From positions 434,001-498,000 of the forward strand of contig NC_037320.1 in NCBI RefSeq assembly GCF_000143535.2: a stretch of DNA of 64,000 nt, written 5' to 3'. The notes beneath the pieces are model-generated. The model did not search any database and had not been told where the DNA came from. It saw only the letters and a list, made by a program, of their open reading frames with translations. The translations under genes and the position numbers were made by a program. This document shows, one piece after another, positions 11,019-21,599 of the stretch (position 1 is the first letter of the stretch; every line of letters starts with the position of its first letter). Source of the DNA: Botrytis cinerea B05.10. Lineage: Eukaryota > Ascomycota > Leotiomycetes > Helotiales > Sclerotiniaceae.

Positions 11019-12045
11019 TCTGGTGTAGTATGGCGTGAATGCTTTGGATACTTGGCAGATGTGAATGCTTTGTCGCGGAGAATGAATGTCGAATTCAGAT
11101 GAACGACTAAAAGGGGTCGAAGGGGATTGAGCGTTCGAGAGGGGTGATTGTGATATAAAGTGGCTCGCGATGTTTTTTCCTAGAAGCGTTTCATAAGGCG
11201 AGATCTTTATATTGGAGCCTTCCGCAACGCATCGAACAATTCAAGCCAATTGAGTGATTGAGTGACAGCTCAAAAATGTTCCACAAATGATAATCCCTTC
11301 CATTGGTAGAAAAAGAGTTTCGGTAAAAAGGGGCGACCACTGATAAGAGCTCCAGTCCCGTCCCGTTGCCATTCCCATTCCCACACCGGACGAGAAGGTG
11401 CAAAGTTTGACAAAGTCGATGCATGCTTCAATATCTTCTGCCAAAAGATTGAAACCAAGGGTCCTGTTTCATGGCCATGTTGATCTATTTTTGGAGCATG
11501 AAGGACTTCTCATTATAACTATGCCCAGAAGTTGGGGAACACCTATCTATCATGCATGGAAACCATGCCTTCCGTTGACGATGTCGTGGCTGTGCTGATC
11601 ATTGAGTGGAACCGTATATTGCCATTCCGCCGCACTGCAATATAAGCAAGGTGAGGAAACAATGGATTGGATCAAGATTGGATCAAGATTGGATCAAGCT
11701 GGGCTCTTTTCTCTTTTGGGAAAACGTTACATGGTATGGAGCGTGAGATGCCAAGAACACACAAACACTCCAATTACTCATCATGAGATGAACGAGTTCA
11801 CACTCCTACACTACCTTGCTAAGGCTAGTACAAGATATTGTGGCTGTGCAAAGCGAGGGTCATCCATAGGCAACAAACGACTTCTCACCTCCCTTCACAG
11901 CTGACATTAAGGAATACCGCATCACCTCAAATTCACAGGTTTTGTGCATTGGGGCCATAATCTCGCCGGTGAAATCTCAGAGGCTGAAAGAGATCGTCAA
12001 TCGACTGCATCCGCGGCTCTATATTGAGCAAACCGAATCTGCATT
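11019..12045. other. divergent promoter region between calmodulin-like gene and 12046 gene
   Basis: This holds the upstream regions of two divergently transcribed genes. Open frames at 11398-11598 and 11602-11904 have no motif and are discounted. A perfect triple 11-bp repeat lies at 11665-11697 (listed separately). Confidence 0.5.
11665..11697 (+). repeat. three perfect tandem copies of an 11-bp unit (GATTGGATCAA)
   Basis: Units lie at 11665-11675, 11676-11686 and 11687-11697 with no mismatch. They fall in the shared upstream region of two divergent genes, about 350 bases before the ATG at 12046. Confidence 0.95.
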
Positions 12046-13352
12046 ATGGGGAAAGAAACGCCACAGCCCTACAAGGCTGGTGCCCAGAGAGATACATTCG
12101 AAGCTAGCAACGCTGCTTCATCTTCTGCAAGCTTTCTCAATAATATCGATCAAGCATACCCCGAAGAGGATCTTCCAACATATGAAGAAACGTCCTCGTC
12201 GGCACCTCTTCTTTCGCGAACCGACGGCCCATCGGCCAACGATTCTCAGCCTACCTCCGGTGCAGGGTGGTATATGTAGGTGTTAATTATCAAATGCGCC
12301 GTGAACTTTAAGCTAATTTACTTTGATCTAGCCCTCCCCCCGATCTTCCATTTTCTTCGCACGACTACAGTTCAGCTGATTTCTGGACGAGATTTCCAAA
12401 TTATTCTACAGATCCTGATGCTCTTCGTCAAATGATCCTCGAACAAGCTCAATATGCTCCAACTTATCATGTGGAACTATCGGGGACCCACCGAGAAACT
12501 GAGCGTCGACACAAAAAAGACTCAACGGAAACTATTACGGATTTCCACGTACGTCTGAATTTAACACATCTGCTGACGACTGGAATCAGAGCTGGAGGAA
12601 AATTAGAGATCTTGCCAGATAACCAGAAGGGATATCGTGGAGGAATAATCAAGTCTCTCGAGCCCTCCCTTTCGAAATTTGACATTGAATCCGGTTCAAC
12701 AGGGGATGAATTACAAGCCTGGTGTGAGAAATTCGTTTCCGATCCATCTAGCATGAAATGCTTCATATTTGAACGCAAGATCATAAATCACGACAGAAGT
12801 CATCTGGAGTATCTCTTACGACGTATTGTTACATCTACAAACTACCGTGGCCAAGTTCATGTCAACTTTCCCACGTCGCACAAACGAGTAATTGTTTATT
12901 CGCCACATGTAGTCAACGAGTGGCGAATGACTACTTGGATCCGTTGGTTCTTTTATCTTACATTCCTGTGGGTAGTTTCCTGGCCAATTCTATTCTTGGT
13001 CACTCGTCGCTATGAGGTTGTGAGGTGTATATATCAATATGCCGACAGGCGTGCGGGAGTCGGTGTTTCTCCCCGAAAACCAACTGTGCAAAGCGAGGAT
13101 GAATTTGTCAATCTCTGGGAAGCTGCCTTGAGATCTGCAATTATGGGACGAATGATTCGACCGGATTCCTGTCTGGATGAGGATTATAGGGTACAGATAT
13201 TGCAAGGGGAGATTGCCAGAGGCCAAGCCGCTGCACGTGCTCTACATGGTACGGGTAATGCTTTGGCGGATGGCGCTATTGGAGTTATCACAGCAGCGAC
13301 AAACCTCGTGGGCGAATATAATGAAGCAAGAGGCTGGGGTTATGATTCTTGA
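12046..13352 (+). CDS. single-span membrane protein with LPxY motif, 416 aa, two exons
   Basis: Exons are 12046-12275 and 12332-13352. The intron has donor GTAGGT, branch-like GCTAAT and acceptor ATCTAG, and it joins codon AT|C (Ile77). The N-terminal 110 residues are Ser/Pro/acidic-rich and disordered, with EEDLPTYEET. LPTY is an LPxY-type PY motif that Rsp5/Nedd4 WW domains can bind. A globular region at about 125-275 is followed by one strong transmembrane helix near 280-300 (FFYLTFLWVVSWPILFLV). The tail is soluble and ends in an alanine/glycine-rich helix. No ABC or channel signature is visible. I do not know the molecular role. A PY motif on a membrane protein suggests ubiquitin-linked trafficking, which is inference. 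Confidence 0.8.
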
Positions 13353-14167
13353 AAACAATTTCCATATGGCTGCCAGGATAATACGCGTAGCCTGGAGTTT
13401 TGATCAATCTGTATGTTATGTACAGCGAGCCGATATACCAACTTAGCAACAGTGAGCGTTTATTGGGCAAGAATTGCAGCTGTTGCGAACGGAGACTTTT
13501 GTCCCTCTTAATCAACTAGTAATGAAAATACCAATTGGAGATTCCCAACTTCATCAAAAAGAGTTTATCGTTTGAGGAATCATGTCCAGGACTAATCATG
13601 TTACAGGAGACTAATACCATTTTGTGCCCCGAATTCTTATTTTCTTTCATGCCAGTTCAATTCTTTGAACCTCGAATTCTTTAGGAAATCTTTTTCCGTT
13701 TCTCTTCCGATGTCATTTTGCAACTTTATCGCAATGAGGTAGCTAAAAATAAGATTCTAGATACCTGCCTTATTCTGTGCCGCACAAACGTTGTTAGCGA
13801 GCTAACTTGATGGCTTCTGTGGTTTCTGGGTGTTTCAAAGCAATGATTGGTTCATACTTACATCACCCTTCGTCGTAATTGAGTCTGATTCTATAACCTT
13901 AATCACTTACCTACGTAATTGTCTATTTTGTTTTTGTTATATAATGTCTTCTTACTCCCCCCCTTTTACCTTCACTTTCAACGAACAATTTGCAAGTCGC
14001 CTGTGAAAGGAGTTACATACTGATAACCCATTCCATCATATTTTGACGAGAATTTTAACGCCATCCTGAAAGCTTTCTGTGCCCATAAAAGTTTTCAGAC
14101 TGCTACCAAACTTCAACAGCAGTACTTGCATCATCGATAGCTTTGCTTCTCGAATTTCACGATCACG
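13353..14167. other. intergenic, nothing recognised
   Basis: This is the 3' region of the 12046 gene and the upstream region of 2EXR protein 1. It contains no coding frame with a motif. Confidence 0.5.
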
Positions 14168-14962
14168 ATGCAGGCAGGAACGGAGTTGAACCAGCGTCCG
14201 AAGCTCCATTTCTTTGACCTTGCCATTGAAATCCGACTCAAGATCTACAATGAACTACTCATTGCTTCGGACTCTGGATCTCTGGAAATAAAATCCTCTG
14301 AAACCAGTCCATCGCATTTGATCCTAAGCAAAAAATACCGTCTCTGTCCTGCAATTTTACGAATCAACAAACAAATCCACTTGGAAGCTTCTCCAATTCT
14401 CTACTCCAGCAACAAATTTGTGTTATGTCGTCTCCAATACTTCTATGTACCAGGTTACAAGATTATCACTGAGTTTCTAGCCCAGATCGGAGAGCGAAAT
14501 GCTCTTTTTCTTCGTTATCTCGACATCTACTTCCCACTGTTTCCAAATTCGATTTTTGGACCTAGTCATCCCTGGCCCACTGGAAGAGATATTGAAGTTC
14601 TTGAATTCGTTATCGAGAAATTCAAAAATCTTGTGACGTTTAAGATATCTCCGTGGGACAATTTACGATTTGGTGGTGGCAGTATAAGACTGGCAGTTGA
14701 TTCCTCGAGACACTCTGGGAGCCTTGATTCCTTTGAATCTATTGGTATGGGGTTGAACGTATTTGATGAAAGATTCAAAGCCATGCCAGCTTTGAAGGAG
14801 ACCATGGTAGATTTCCATGTGTCAAATGCGTGGCCAGATGATTTAGTGGATAGATTTTTGAGGAAGAAGATACATGGTAGTAGATGGATGTGTCAAGTTA
14901 CCAGAGAATACAGTCTGACTGAATCGGATAAAGTTGGCTGTTACTTTGGCTTATTCGCCTAG
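14168..14962 (+). CDS. 2EXR / F-box-like family protein 1, 264 aa
   Basis: The N-terminal signature FFDLAIEIRLKIYNELLI near residues 16-33, then CPAILRINKQIHLEASPILY near 60-80 and a following YSSNKFVLCR, are the hallmarks of the large fungal 2EXR/F-box-like family. It is intact and intronless, starts at the only ATG before the signature, and has no signal peptide. Such proteins are often assumed to be adaptor-like, but no catalytic function is established, and none can be read from this sequence. A clear paralogue with the same order of motifs, including an LxxLxIYFP segment, is at 34453-35253. Confidence 0.82.
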   Translation: MQAGTELNQRPKLHFFDLAIEIRLKIYNELLIASDSGSLEIKSSETSPSHLILSKKYRLCPAILRINKQIHLEASPILYSSNKFVLCRLQYFYVPGYKIITEFLAQIGERNALFLRYLDIYFPLFPNSIFGPSHPWPTGRDIEVLEFVIEKFKNLVTFKISPWDNLRFGGGSIRLAVDSSRHSGSLDSFESIGMGLNVFDERFKAMPALKETMVDFHVSNAWPDDLVDRFLRKKIHGSRWMCQVTREYSLTESDKVGCYFGLFA

Positions 14963-15431
14963 TCTCGAGTTAAAATCAAGGATTGAAGAATCGAAAAATA
15001 ATTTCTTGTGAAAAGCTTGCGGGGACACAGCTCACTATGCTCAATTAAGGACAATCAAGAAATTGCAATATTGAATCCGTTCGAAAATTACCAGGAGATG
15101 ATGTTTCGCGGGGCATGACAATAGAAAAATTCACAATCATATGGGTAAAGGCCGAGAACGAGCATAGATCTGGAGATTGCGATGCTTGAACACAATTGTT
15201 GGTCCAAGTCAAAATAAGGTTTCCCAAAAACCTTAAATATTCATACCGGCCACATCGAACCATATTTTACCCCTATGACCCTAGCTACACGAGAAATAGA
15301 CTTCTTCAGATATTAAATCGAATTATAAATCAACCGCAGCGCATGGAAATCGAACCAAAGTACTGACAATTTTTCTGGATGCAAAGTCCGCATTTTGGCA
15401 CCCCCTAACAATGGAGAAATTGCCAGGTGCA
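14963..15431. other. intergenic upstream of the secreted hydrolase
   Basis: AT-rich, with no gene. It leads into the palindromic core-promoter element at 15432-15457. Confidence 0.5.
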
Positions 15432-15457
15432 ATTGTCCGATATAAATATTGGACAAT
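15432..15457 (+). promoter_or_regulatory. TATA box embedded in a 26-bp near-perfect palindrome
   Basis: The left arm ATTGTCCGATAT (15432-15443) and right arm ATATTGGACAAT (15446-15457) pair at 11 of 12 positions around a central AA. TATAAATA at 15441-15448 lies at the centre. The element is 86 bases upstream of the hydrolase ATG at 15544, a good distance for a TATA box plus a short leader. The ATTGTCC/GGACAAT half-sites look like a dimeric operator. No factor is identified. Confidence 0.6.
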
Positions 15458-15543
15458 GTAATGTATGGGAATCCTCTCGTAAGTAGAAGTTATCACTTTC
15501 ATTGAACATTTGCTCTCCTACAAACTTCGCTCATTTGATCAGA

Positions 15544-17244
15544 ATGCCTTCCATTAGCAGCATTCTAGTCGCCACTGTCAATTTGTCGGTCCTTGTGAAT
15601 GGACTGACATGGACCTCATGTGGAACCGGCGTAGAATGCGCAACGCTTGAAGTTCCGCTCGAATATGGCGATGCAACGTCAACGGCAAAAGCCAGTGTTG
15701 CGCTTGCTCGTTATCCTGCCACTGTTGCCGCGAGCAAGAAGCTCGGGTCTCTCTTGATAAATCCCGGTGGACCCGGTGCCTCTGGTGTTGGCTTTGTGCA
15801 GTCTGGAGCCGGTGCCGCCGTCTCGACACTGAGTGGTGGATTGTACGATATCATCGGATGGGATCCACGTGGAACCGGTGCTTCGGCTCCTATTTTGGAA
15901 TGTTTTGCAAATGCCAGTGCGGAGTATGATTTTAACAACGCGTTTCCATCTGCTCCGAATCTCTGGCTCGGACAATTTGCGAATGCCAGCGCAAATTCTG
16001 CTGTTAGCTCTGCTATCACATCCTTTGACACTTCTGTCGCTGCTCTTGCAAAAGCTTGCGTGGCTCAGAAATCTCCCGCTCTTTACACCTCAACAGCAGC
16101 ATATGTTGCTCGAGACATGGCAGCGATAGTCGATGCATTGGATGGGACCTCTGCAAAACTTAACTACTGGGGTTTCTCATATGGAACTATTTTCCTAGCT
16201 GAGTTTATCCAAACTTTCCCAGGCCGCGTGGGAAGAGTTCTTGCCGATGGTGTTTTCGACGCAAAGGCAAATGCACTCACATACGTTAGCCAACTTCCCA
16301 ACGATCAACTCAGTGTTCGTGCTTCGTTGAACGATTTTGCAGCTTTCTGCACCACCGCCGGTAGTAAAGGTTGCTCTTTTGCCACCGCCCCTACTGGAAC
16401 CACAGGTACTGTTGCTACCAGACTGGACAACATAATGAAGGATATGTTCCTCAATCCTATTGTTGCTTCGGGCTTAAGCATCAGCTTAGATATCCTCAGT
16501 CCCCTTCTTGCATCTCTTCTTAGAGTTCCAACCACGTGGAAAACGCTTGCATCTGTCTTATCCGGTCTTGAAACTCGTGACGCAACTGCTCTTATTTCAC
16601 TCCTTGGATCGCTAGCAGCGAGTGCACCAACCGACGGCTCTGCAGCAGGCGTTGGCACTCTTGCTACTTACCCACTTGGTTGTGTTGATAACGCTGCTTC
16701 AAATGGAGTTACCTTGGACACTGTCATTTCTCTCACCAAAAGCATCTCAATCTCCGAAGACACCCCAATACTAAATGCTGGACTTATCCCCATAACATTT
16801 TGTCGCAACTTCCCTTCCACGCGTCCGCTTGTTCCAAACGTAGGAGCAAGTTTGATGTCGAAGACCGATACTCTTCTCGCAACAGCCAAAACACCAATCC
16901 TCATTGTCTCGGCCGAGAATGATCCAACAACCCCTCTCAAGTCTGCAAAAGCACTCCGAAGCCTACTCCCTAGTTCATCCACCCTCGTATACCGCGGAGG
17001 AAGCGGACACACCACCATCTCACACGCATCTCTCGGAATGGCAAAAGCGATCTCTAATTTCTTTGTCAGCGGTACCATGCCCAAGGACGGAGCTCGATTT
17101 GCAGTGGACCAGAATATTTTCCCAACAGCTGCAGCGAGTGGTTTAGTTACACCAGCTGCTTTCAACGGAACCTATTCTACACAAGATCAAAGTTTCCTAA
17201 CCGCAACATACAACATTGGCATTGCCTTCTTAGCAATCGCATAA
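15544..17244 (+). CDS. secreted alpha/beta hydrolase, S33 / tripeptidyl-aminopeptidase-like, 566 aa
   Basis: The product is a serine hydrolase with N-terminal alpha/beta-hydrolase and C-terminal TAP-like regions. A signal peptide (residues 1-20, MPSISSILVATVNLSVLVNG) points to secretion. Visible motifs are the oxyanion loop NPGGPGASG at 73-81, GWDPRGTG at 105-112, the nucleophile elbow GFSYG with Ser212, the acid Asp460 in SAENDPTTPL and His489 in GGSGHTTISH. This is the layout of fungal and Streptomyces tripeptidyl aminopeptidase homologues. Release of peptides from N-termini is the family's best-known activity, although many members hydrolyse esters. The start at 15544 is chosen because it directly precedes the signal peptide. 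An in-frame ATG at 15502 would bury it. The gene is intronless. A near-palindromic TATA element lies upstream. Confidence 0.88.
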   Translation: MPSISSILVATVNLSVLVNGLTWTSCGTGVECATLEVPLEYGDATSTAKASVALARYPATVAASKKLGSLLINPGGPGASGVGFVQSGAGAAVSTLSGGLYDIIGWDPRGTGASAPILECFANASAEYDFNNAFPSAPNLWLGQFANASANSAVSSAITSFDTSVAALAKACVAQKSPALYTSTAAYVARDMAAIVDALDGTSAKLNYWGFSYGTIFLAEFIQTFPGRVGRVLADGVFDAKANALTYVSQLPNDQLSVRASLNDFAAFCTTAGSKGCSFATAPTGTTGTVATRLDNIMKDMFLNPIVASGLSISLDILSPLLASLLRVPTTWKTLASVLSGLETRDATALISLLGSLAASAPTDGSAAGVGTLATYPLGCVDNAASNGVTLDTVISLTKSISISEDTPILNAGLIPITFCRNFPSTRPLVPNVGASLMSKTDTLLATAKTPILIVSAENDPTTPLKSAKALRSLLPSSSTLVYRGGSGHTTISHASLGMAKAISNFFVSGTMPKDGARFAVDQNIFPTAAASGLVTPAAFNGTYSTQDQSFLTATYNIGIAFLAIA

Positions 17245-17982
17245 AAAGCTCTCCATATCATAATAGACGATTAGATAATAATAGATCCCAGTCAAAAAAG
17301 CTCCCCATAAACCCCCCGTCCCATGAAATCGGGCCGTATGCGTGAATTATTTTTGTCAGTGACACCCAAGGGATCTTCAAGATAAAGCCAAGACCACCAC
17401 ATAATAAATATCATTCTTGCATACATGCATGCATGAGAATGTTTCACGGTCATAAAACCCCAGAATGCACCCCAGGAACCCCTGCACCAGGTCAGCGATC
17501 ACAAGGCACGCCACGGGAATTTAACCGACTCGTCCCCCCCCCTTTATCCGACACGCATGTGGGTTCCACAAATTTTGTTTTCCGCAGTGATCGACGAACG
17601 GAATCTAGACGTCCTATCAGTAATTTTGGAGAGAGTAAGTATTCTTGGGTTCGCGTCCCGAATTCTGCCGTCGTCGCGGAAGAAGGTATGGGAGTGCCAA
17701 GATAAGCGACATTTCGTGATGAGTAGGAAGTGGGAAGGAATGATAGTATTCACAGATTAACATATAATTGATCCGAAGGAGTAAAAACGGATGATATGAG
17801 AGGTGGGACTGAGCTGGAGTGATGGGAATGAGAATTTAAAACATCGTGAGATCCGCGTGGGCATGTCTTTCTCGAAAGAATTCGCAGTTCAATAAAATGC
17901 TGTATTGGAGCATGAATCTTTGATCTACTAGTCGTGGGACTCCCGAAAAGTGATAAATCTCCACTCCAATTAAGACTGCGAA
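17245..17982. other. intergenic; contains a self-palindromic CATGCATGCATG
   Basis: No gene is supported. A 12-base alternating palindrome lies at 17424-17435. Frames at 17433-17760 have no motif. The right part is the promoter of the small secreted protein. Confidence 0.5.
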
Positions 17983-18626
17983 ATGTTCAAACATTTTACT
18001 ATACTCCCCATCTTCCTCGCACCAATCCTGGCGTTTCCAACTCCACTGCCTTTAACAGAAACCACCACATCTACTGATTACGAATCCCAAGGCTATCTCC
18101 TAGCCCTCAACGCATCAGCGCCTTATTTTGCAGGAGCCGGTCCTCTCGCCGGCTGCATGACCTCGAGTTTCACCTGGACACTCGACACTACCGCATGTGG
18201 TATTTTTGATGGTACTCGCACTGTATATGATAAAACTATTGGGATGTGGATGTATGCATTTGGAAGTGAAAAGGGTCCATGCGGTTTAGTTGAAGGTGGT
18301 CGAGTAACATGTTCGGAGACTGGAGTTGAGAACCAGGGAAAGTGGAGTGCGGTATGCTTGTTTTCTGTATGAATCAGATGTAATTCAGACAGAAAGTCGG
18401 TGGAAAGGAGAAGGGAAAGAAAGCTAACATGATATGCAAATAGCCCAACTCTACGATAACAGGCGTGCCGTTACACATGATGGGCTGGACAAATTGGCCA
18501 GTTCAAAGGTGGCCGAGCAGTGGAGTAGATGTCGATGTTTGGAATACCTTGGCTGATAACCCTGTACCGGGAGTCTACTTAAATGGATTTTCCAGATCCT
18601 TCAGTGTAAGATGGCAGGCTGCATGA
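17983..18626 (+). CDS. small secreted Cys-containing protein, 183 aa, two exons
   Basis: Exons are 17983-18351 and 18444-18626. The intron has donor GTATGC, branch GCTAAC at about 18423 and acceptor AATAG, and the phase is 0. A signal peptide is evident (MFKHFTILPIFLAPILAFP). The mature protein has four cysteines (residues 58, 72, 100, 110), enough for two disulfides, and is rich in Trp, Gly and Thr. There is no membrane segment and no hydrolase motif. Without splicing the frame would end eight codons into the intron, so the second exon (ending in RSFSVRWQAA) is important. The family is not recognised. Size, secretion and paired cysteines make it an effector or apoplastic-protein candidate, by inference. 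Confidence 0.78.
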
Positions 18627-19318
18627 CCTTCTGAATAGTGAATATTTAGGATTGGCGTTGGCATTGACTGATCATGTTGGAGATAGAGCAGTTTGTATCT
18701 ATACTTCACTTCGAGAAAGCAAAACTAGTCTTTTCTTTGAATGCATGAATTGTTTTTTTGTTCTCGGATACGGTAAAGAAAGAAAAGAAGGACTAGAAAA
18801 GGGTGGAGTAAAATGTATTCTTCACTGTATACACCATAGATTCAAGGAGTGCAAAACTTTTCGAAATTTCATAAACAATTCAGTACCAATTTGATTACGG
18901 CAAAAATATTGAAACTGACCGCAAGACTGTGTGAGCAAGGAAATCTAGTGAGCAAGGAAATCTAGTGATAGTACAAATCCCTAAACTGAAGGGCTTTTGT
19001 ATGAAAGAGCAAGGAGAGTTCCTACCGAAATACATTGCCACTGACAGAACATTCACCGCTTGATCCAAGTCCCTGAGGTTCGCGTTGTGCATCTGAGTTG
19101 GGGTTATGTTCATTGAATGAAACACTGTAGACTTATCAGACCCTAGAATTCGAAGGTTTGTGCTTGTTCAGCACTTTGAGACCTTGAGTATTAACCGCAG
19201 ATTAACCACCCACACAACAAGAAAAACTTTTTGAAATTTGAGATTATGTTCCGAGTGGCGAGAAATAGGTATAGCGCTTGTGTTATTTTTGGGTATGATA
19301 CTGCACAAAGAGAAGACA
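18627..19318. other. intergenic with a 17-bp direct tandem repeat
   Basis: No gene is supported. Two perfect copies of GTGAGCAAGGAAATCTA lie at 18931-18947 and 18948-18964. The right part is the 3' flank of riboflavin synthase. Confidence 0.6.
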
Positions 19319-20056
19319 TTAGTTTCCTGGAAGCTTTGCCAGCTTTGCTTCCACAATACGCTCCACCATTTTTTCCAAGATGGCAATATCTCCACCAGTG
19401 CCTTGGGCGAAATAACCCTCAACAGCCCTCTCAACGTATTTGCCAATTTGATCCACCTCGACATTGATATATTCCCCCTCTTTCTTGAGAGCTGTGACTA
19501 TTTTCGTTTGCGTATATGCGATCAACATAATCTCGAACCACTCTTCATCAACCTTGGTAATCGTCAAGCTGGCTCCGTCAAGCGTGACATATCCCTTCTC
19601 TACGATATATCTCATCACTTGTTTGTCCCTCGGCTTCAATCTCAAGGTCAAAGCCTCTCCATCCTCTTCTCTCTTGACCAACTCTGCGACAGTATCCACG
19701 TGTCCTTGTACGAAATGTCCTCCCATCCGTGTGTTCGCAGAAACGGCGCGTTCGAGATTGACTTCGGAATTGACTTGTAGAGAACCGACATTTGTACGAC
19801 GAAGAGTTTCTGGTGCGCAACCAACTGTGAAACTGTCCTCCGTGAAGGAAGTGACTGTGAGGCAGATACCGTTTACAGCAATGCTATCGCCGAGTCCGCA
19901 GTCTCCGAGAATGGAGGAGGCGTTGCTGATGGTGAGAGTGGCACCATATTGACTGTCGAGTTTGATGTCGGAGACAACTGAAAATATTAGTGAAAAGACA
20001 TTGATATCGTTGATCAATTACAAACCTCCTTTTATCTCAACAAGACCTGTAAACAT
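19319..20056 (-). CDS. RIB5: riboflavin synthase (alpha chain), 229 aa, two exons
   Basis: This enzyme (EC 2.5.1.9) dismutates two 6,7-dimethyl-8-ribityllumazine molecules into riboflavin and a pyrimidinedione, the last step of riboflavin synthesis. Exons are 20056-20026 and 19977-19319. A 48-base intron interrupts codon 11 (G|TT). The first exon supplies the invariant MFTGLVE start. Two lumazine-binding repeats are visible: the first with GICLTVTSF and APETLRRTNVG, the second beginning near MGGHFVQGHVD with GASLTI. Length matches the trimeric fungal and bacterial enzyme. The C-terminal 30 residues (after KYVERAVEGY) form the trimerisation helix region. There is no targeting signal, so it is cytosolic. 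RIB5 is the yeast name. Confidence 0.95.
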
Positions 20057-21599
20057 CGCGACGGCTTTGAAAAACTTATTAATGCAATTGAAGGTTGAGC
20101 TAGGCTGATGGGATTGAATTACCCCGCCATGACCAATGACATCTGATATTGCATTGTGCTAAACTCATTTTGATACCTTACGTAATACACACCGATAAAG
20201 ACGTTGATAACTTATTGATATCTTTCGAACCTCATCTCCAAACTTTGTATTCGAATTCGGAAAGTAGGAAAATGTGTTCTCCCACTTATAAAATGGCTAC
20301 TGTTACTCTGGCTGGGTACCCAGCTGGAATAAGACTTCTCCATGATTGAATATCAACTATCTCATACCTCTCTTTCTTCTGCGAAGTATCTGGGGGCGTC
20401 CCATTGGGTTTCCAAGTAGTCCAGCGTCATTGCTTGATCGAAACTAATCTCTACGCCGTTAGACACCTCTGCTTTTCCCGTCGATGAGATCTGATCTCTA
20501 AAACTGCATGTCCAGCCGCTGGATCTGGAGACGGGAAACCATTAACGGGAGATGGTTCTGATGGACCCTCACAAACTGCCAGTTCGCTCATGTTTAGCAT
20601 TCGACCCAATGCAATGCGTTACAGTTGAAGGCATGGAGTCATGGGCTGCTGATGCTCTAGTTTGTCTAATTGTTATCAAATCAGATTTCTTGTCACATGC
20701 CGGTCTCAATTCTCCAGAGATCATAGAAATGGAATGGCATATAAAATAATGATGGCAAGCTATCACTAAACCATCATGCCCCTATTGGGCGTGAATCTCG
20801 ATTTTATCATGAGCAATATACCTTCTTTGTACTAGCTCCTTCTTCTATCATTTCAATGATACACTCCATAAAACCCAGAATGTGAATGCAGATAGCAAGA
20901 CCTTTGCTGGAGTAGAGTGTAAGGTGTTATAAACGTCATGACAAGCAATTATACCTGGATATATCAGTCTAACAGGAGAATTGTTACTGCAAGGCGGTCT
21001 TAGCGATGCTCGATGCTAACAACGCCACGCTCTGGGCGGAAAAATCGGCACATCAAAAAACTGTATTGATTTCAAAATTCTTTTTTAAATCAATGATCAG
21101 CTTTTTGGGGATTTTGAATTGGACCCCGAGCATCAAAAACTTATAATTCGTGCTATATATTTTTTTTCGGTCAATTTAACATATATTTTCAAATTGTTAT
21201 TCGATTTTAAAACAGTAGTGTTCTTAAAAAGAGTCTTGATTTTGGCGGATTTGGTATGCCGGTTTTCCGACCAAGGCGTGCGGGGGAAATTCATGATGTA
21301 TCAATGTTTGAAATGGGGGTTCCAATGCTGGTGATTATTCAAGAGTATGGAAATACCTTGGAAAATACCAATGGTTTAAAAAAAAACTGGGGGGATTTAT
21401 TACAAGATTATGATATCATCACTTGCTAGTCTCCTTTCTACATTCCGTCACACAGAGCTCATCTATCTCAAGCTATAGCTAAGATGAGTACAAGTAGAGC
21501 TTCCTCCCACAGATTACTTCTCAACAAACAAACAAACAAACAAACAAACAAACTCAAATCTCCGCAAAGAACCCAGTCCAGCAAATTACCAAATCCATC
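20057..21599. other. intergenic, AT-rich; no gene recognised
   Basis: Promoter of riboflavin synthase on the left. From about 21050 to 21400 the sequence is very AT-rich with poly-T and poly-A runs. An (AAAC)n microsatellite lies at 21524-21552 just before the 21600 gene. Short frames have no motif. Confidence 0.5.
21524..21552 (+). repeat. (AAAC)7 microsatellite
   Basis: About seven uninterrupted ACAA/AAAC units lie in the likely 5' leader of the gene at 21600. Confidence 0.9.

Noticed and set aside
15679..17165. Several 98-165-codon frames overlapping the S33 hydrolase
   Set aside because: They are antisense or alternate-frame shadows of a gene with full catalytic motifs.
17640..17672. 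T-arm-like hairpin (TTGGG loop CCCGA) suggesting a tRNA
   Set aside because: The loop lacks the conserved A, and no D-arm, anticodon arm or acceptor stem could be built around it.
20960..21420. Possible transposon or inverted repeat in AT-rich DNA
   Set aside because: The apparent mirrored GATTTCAAAATT-like words do not pair well, and there is no terminal repeat or target-site duplication.
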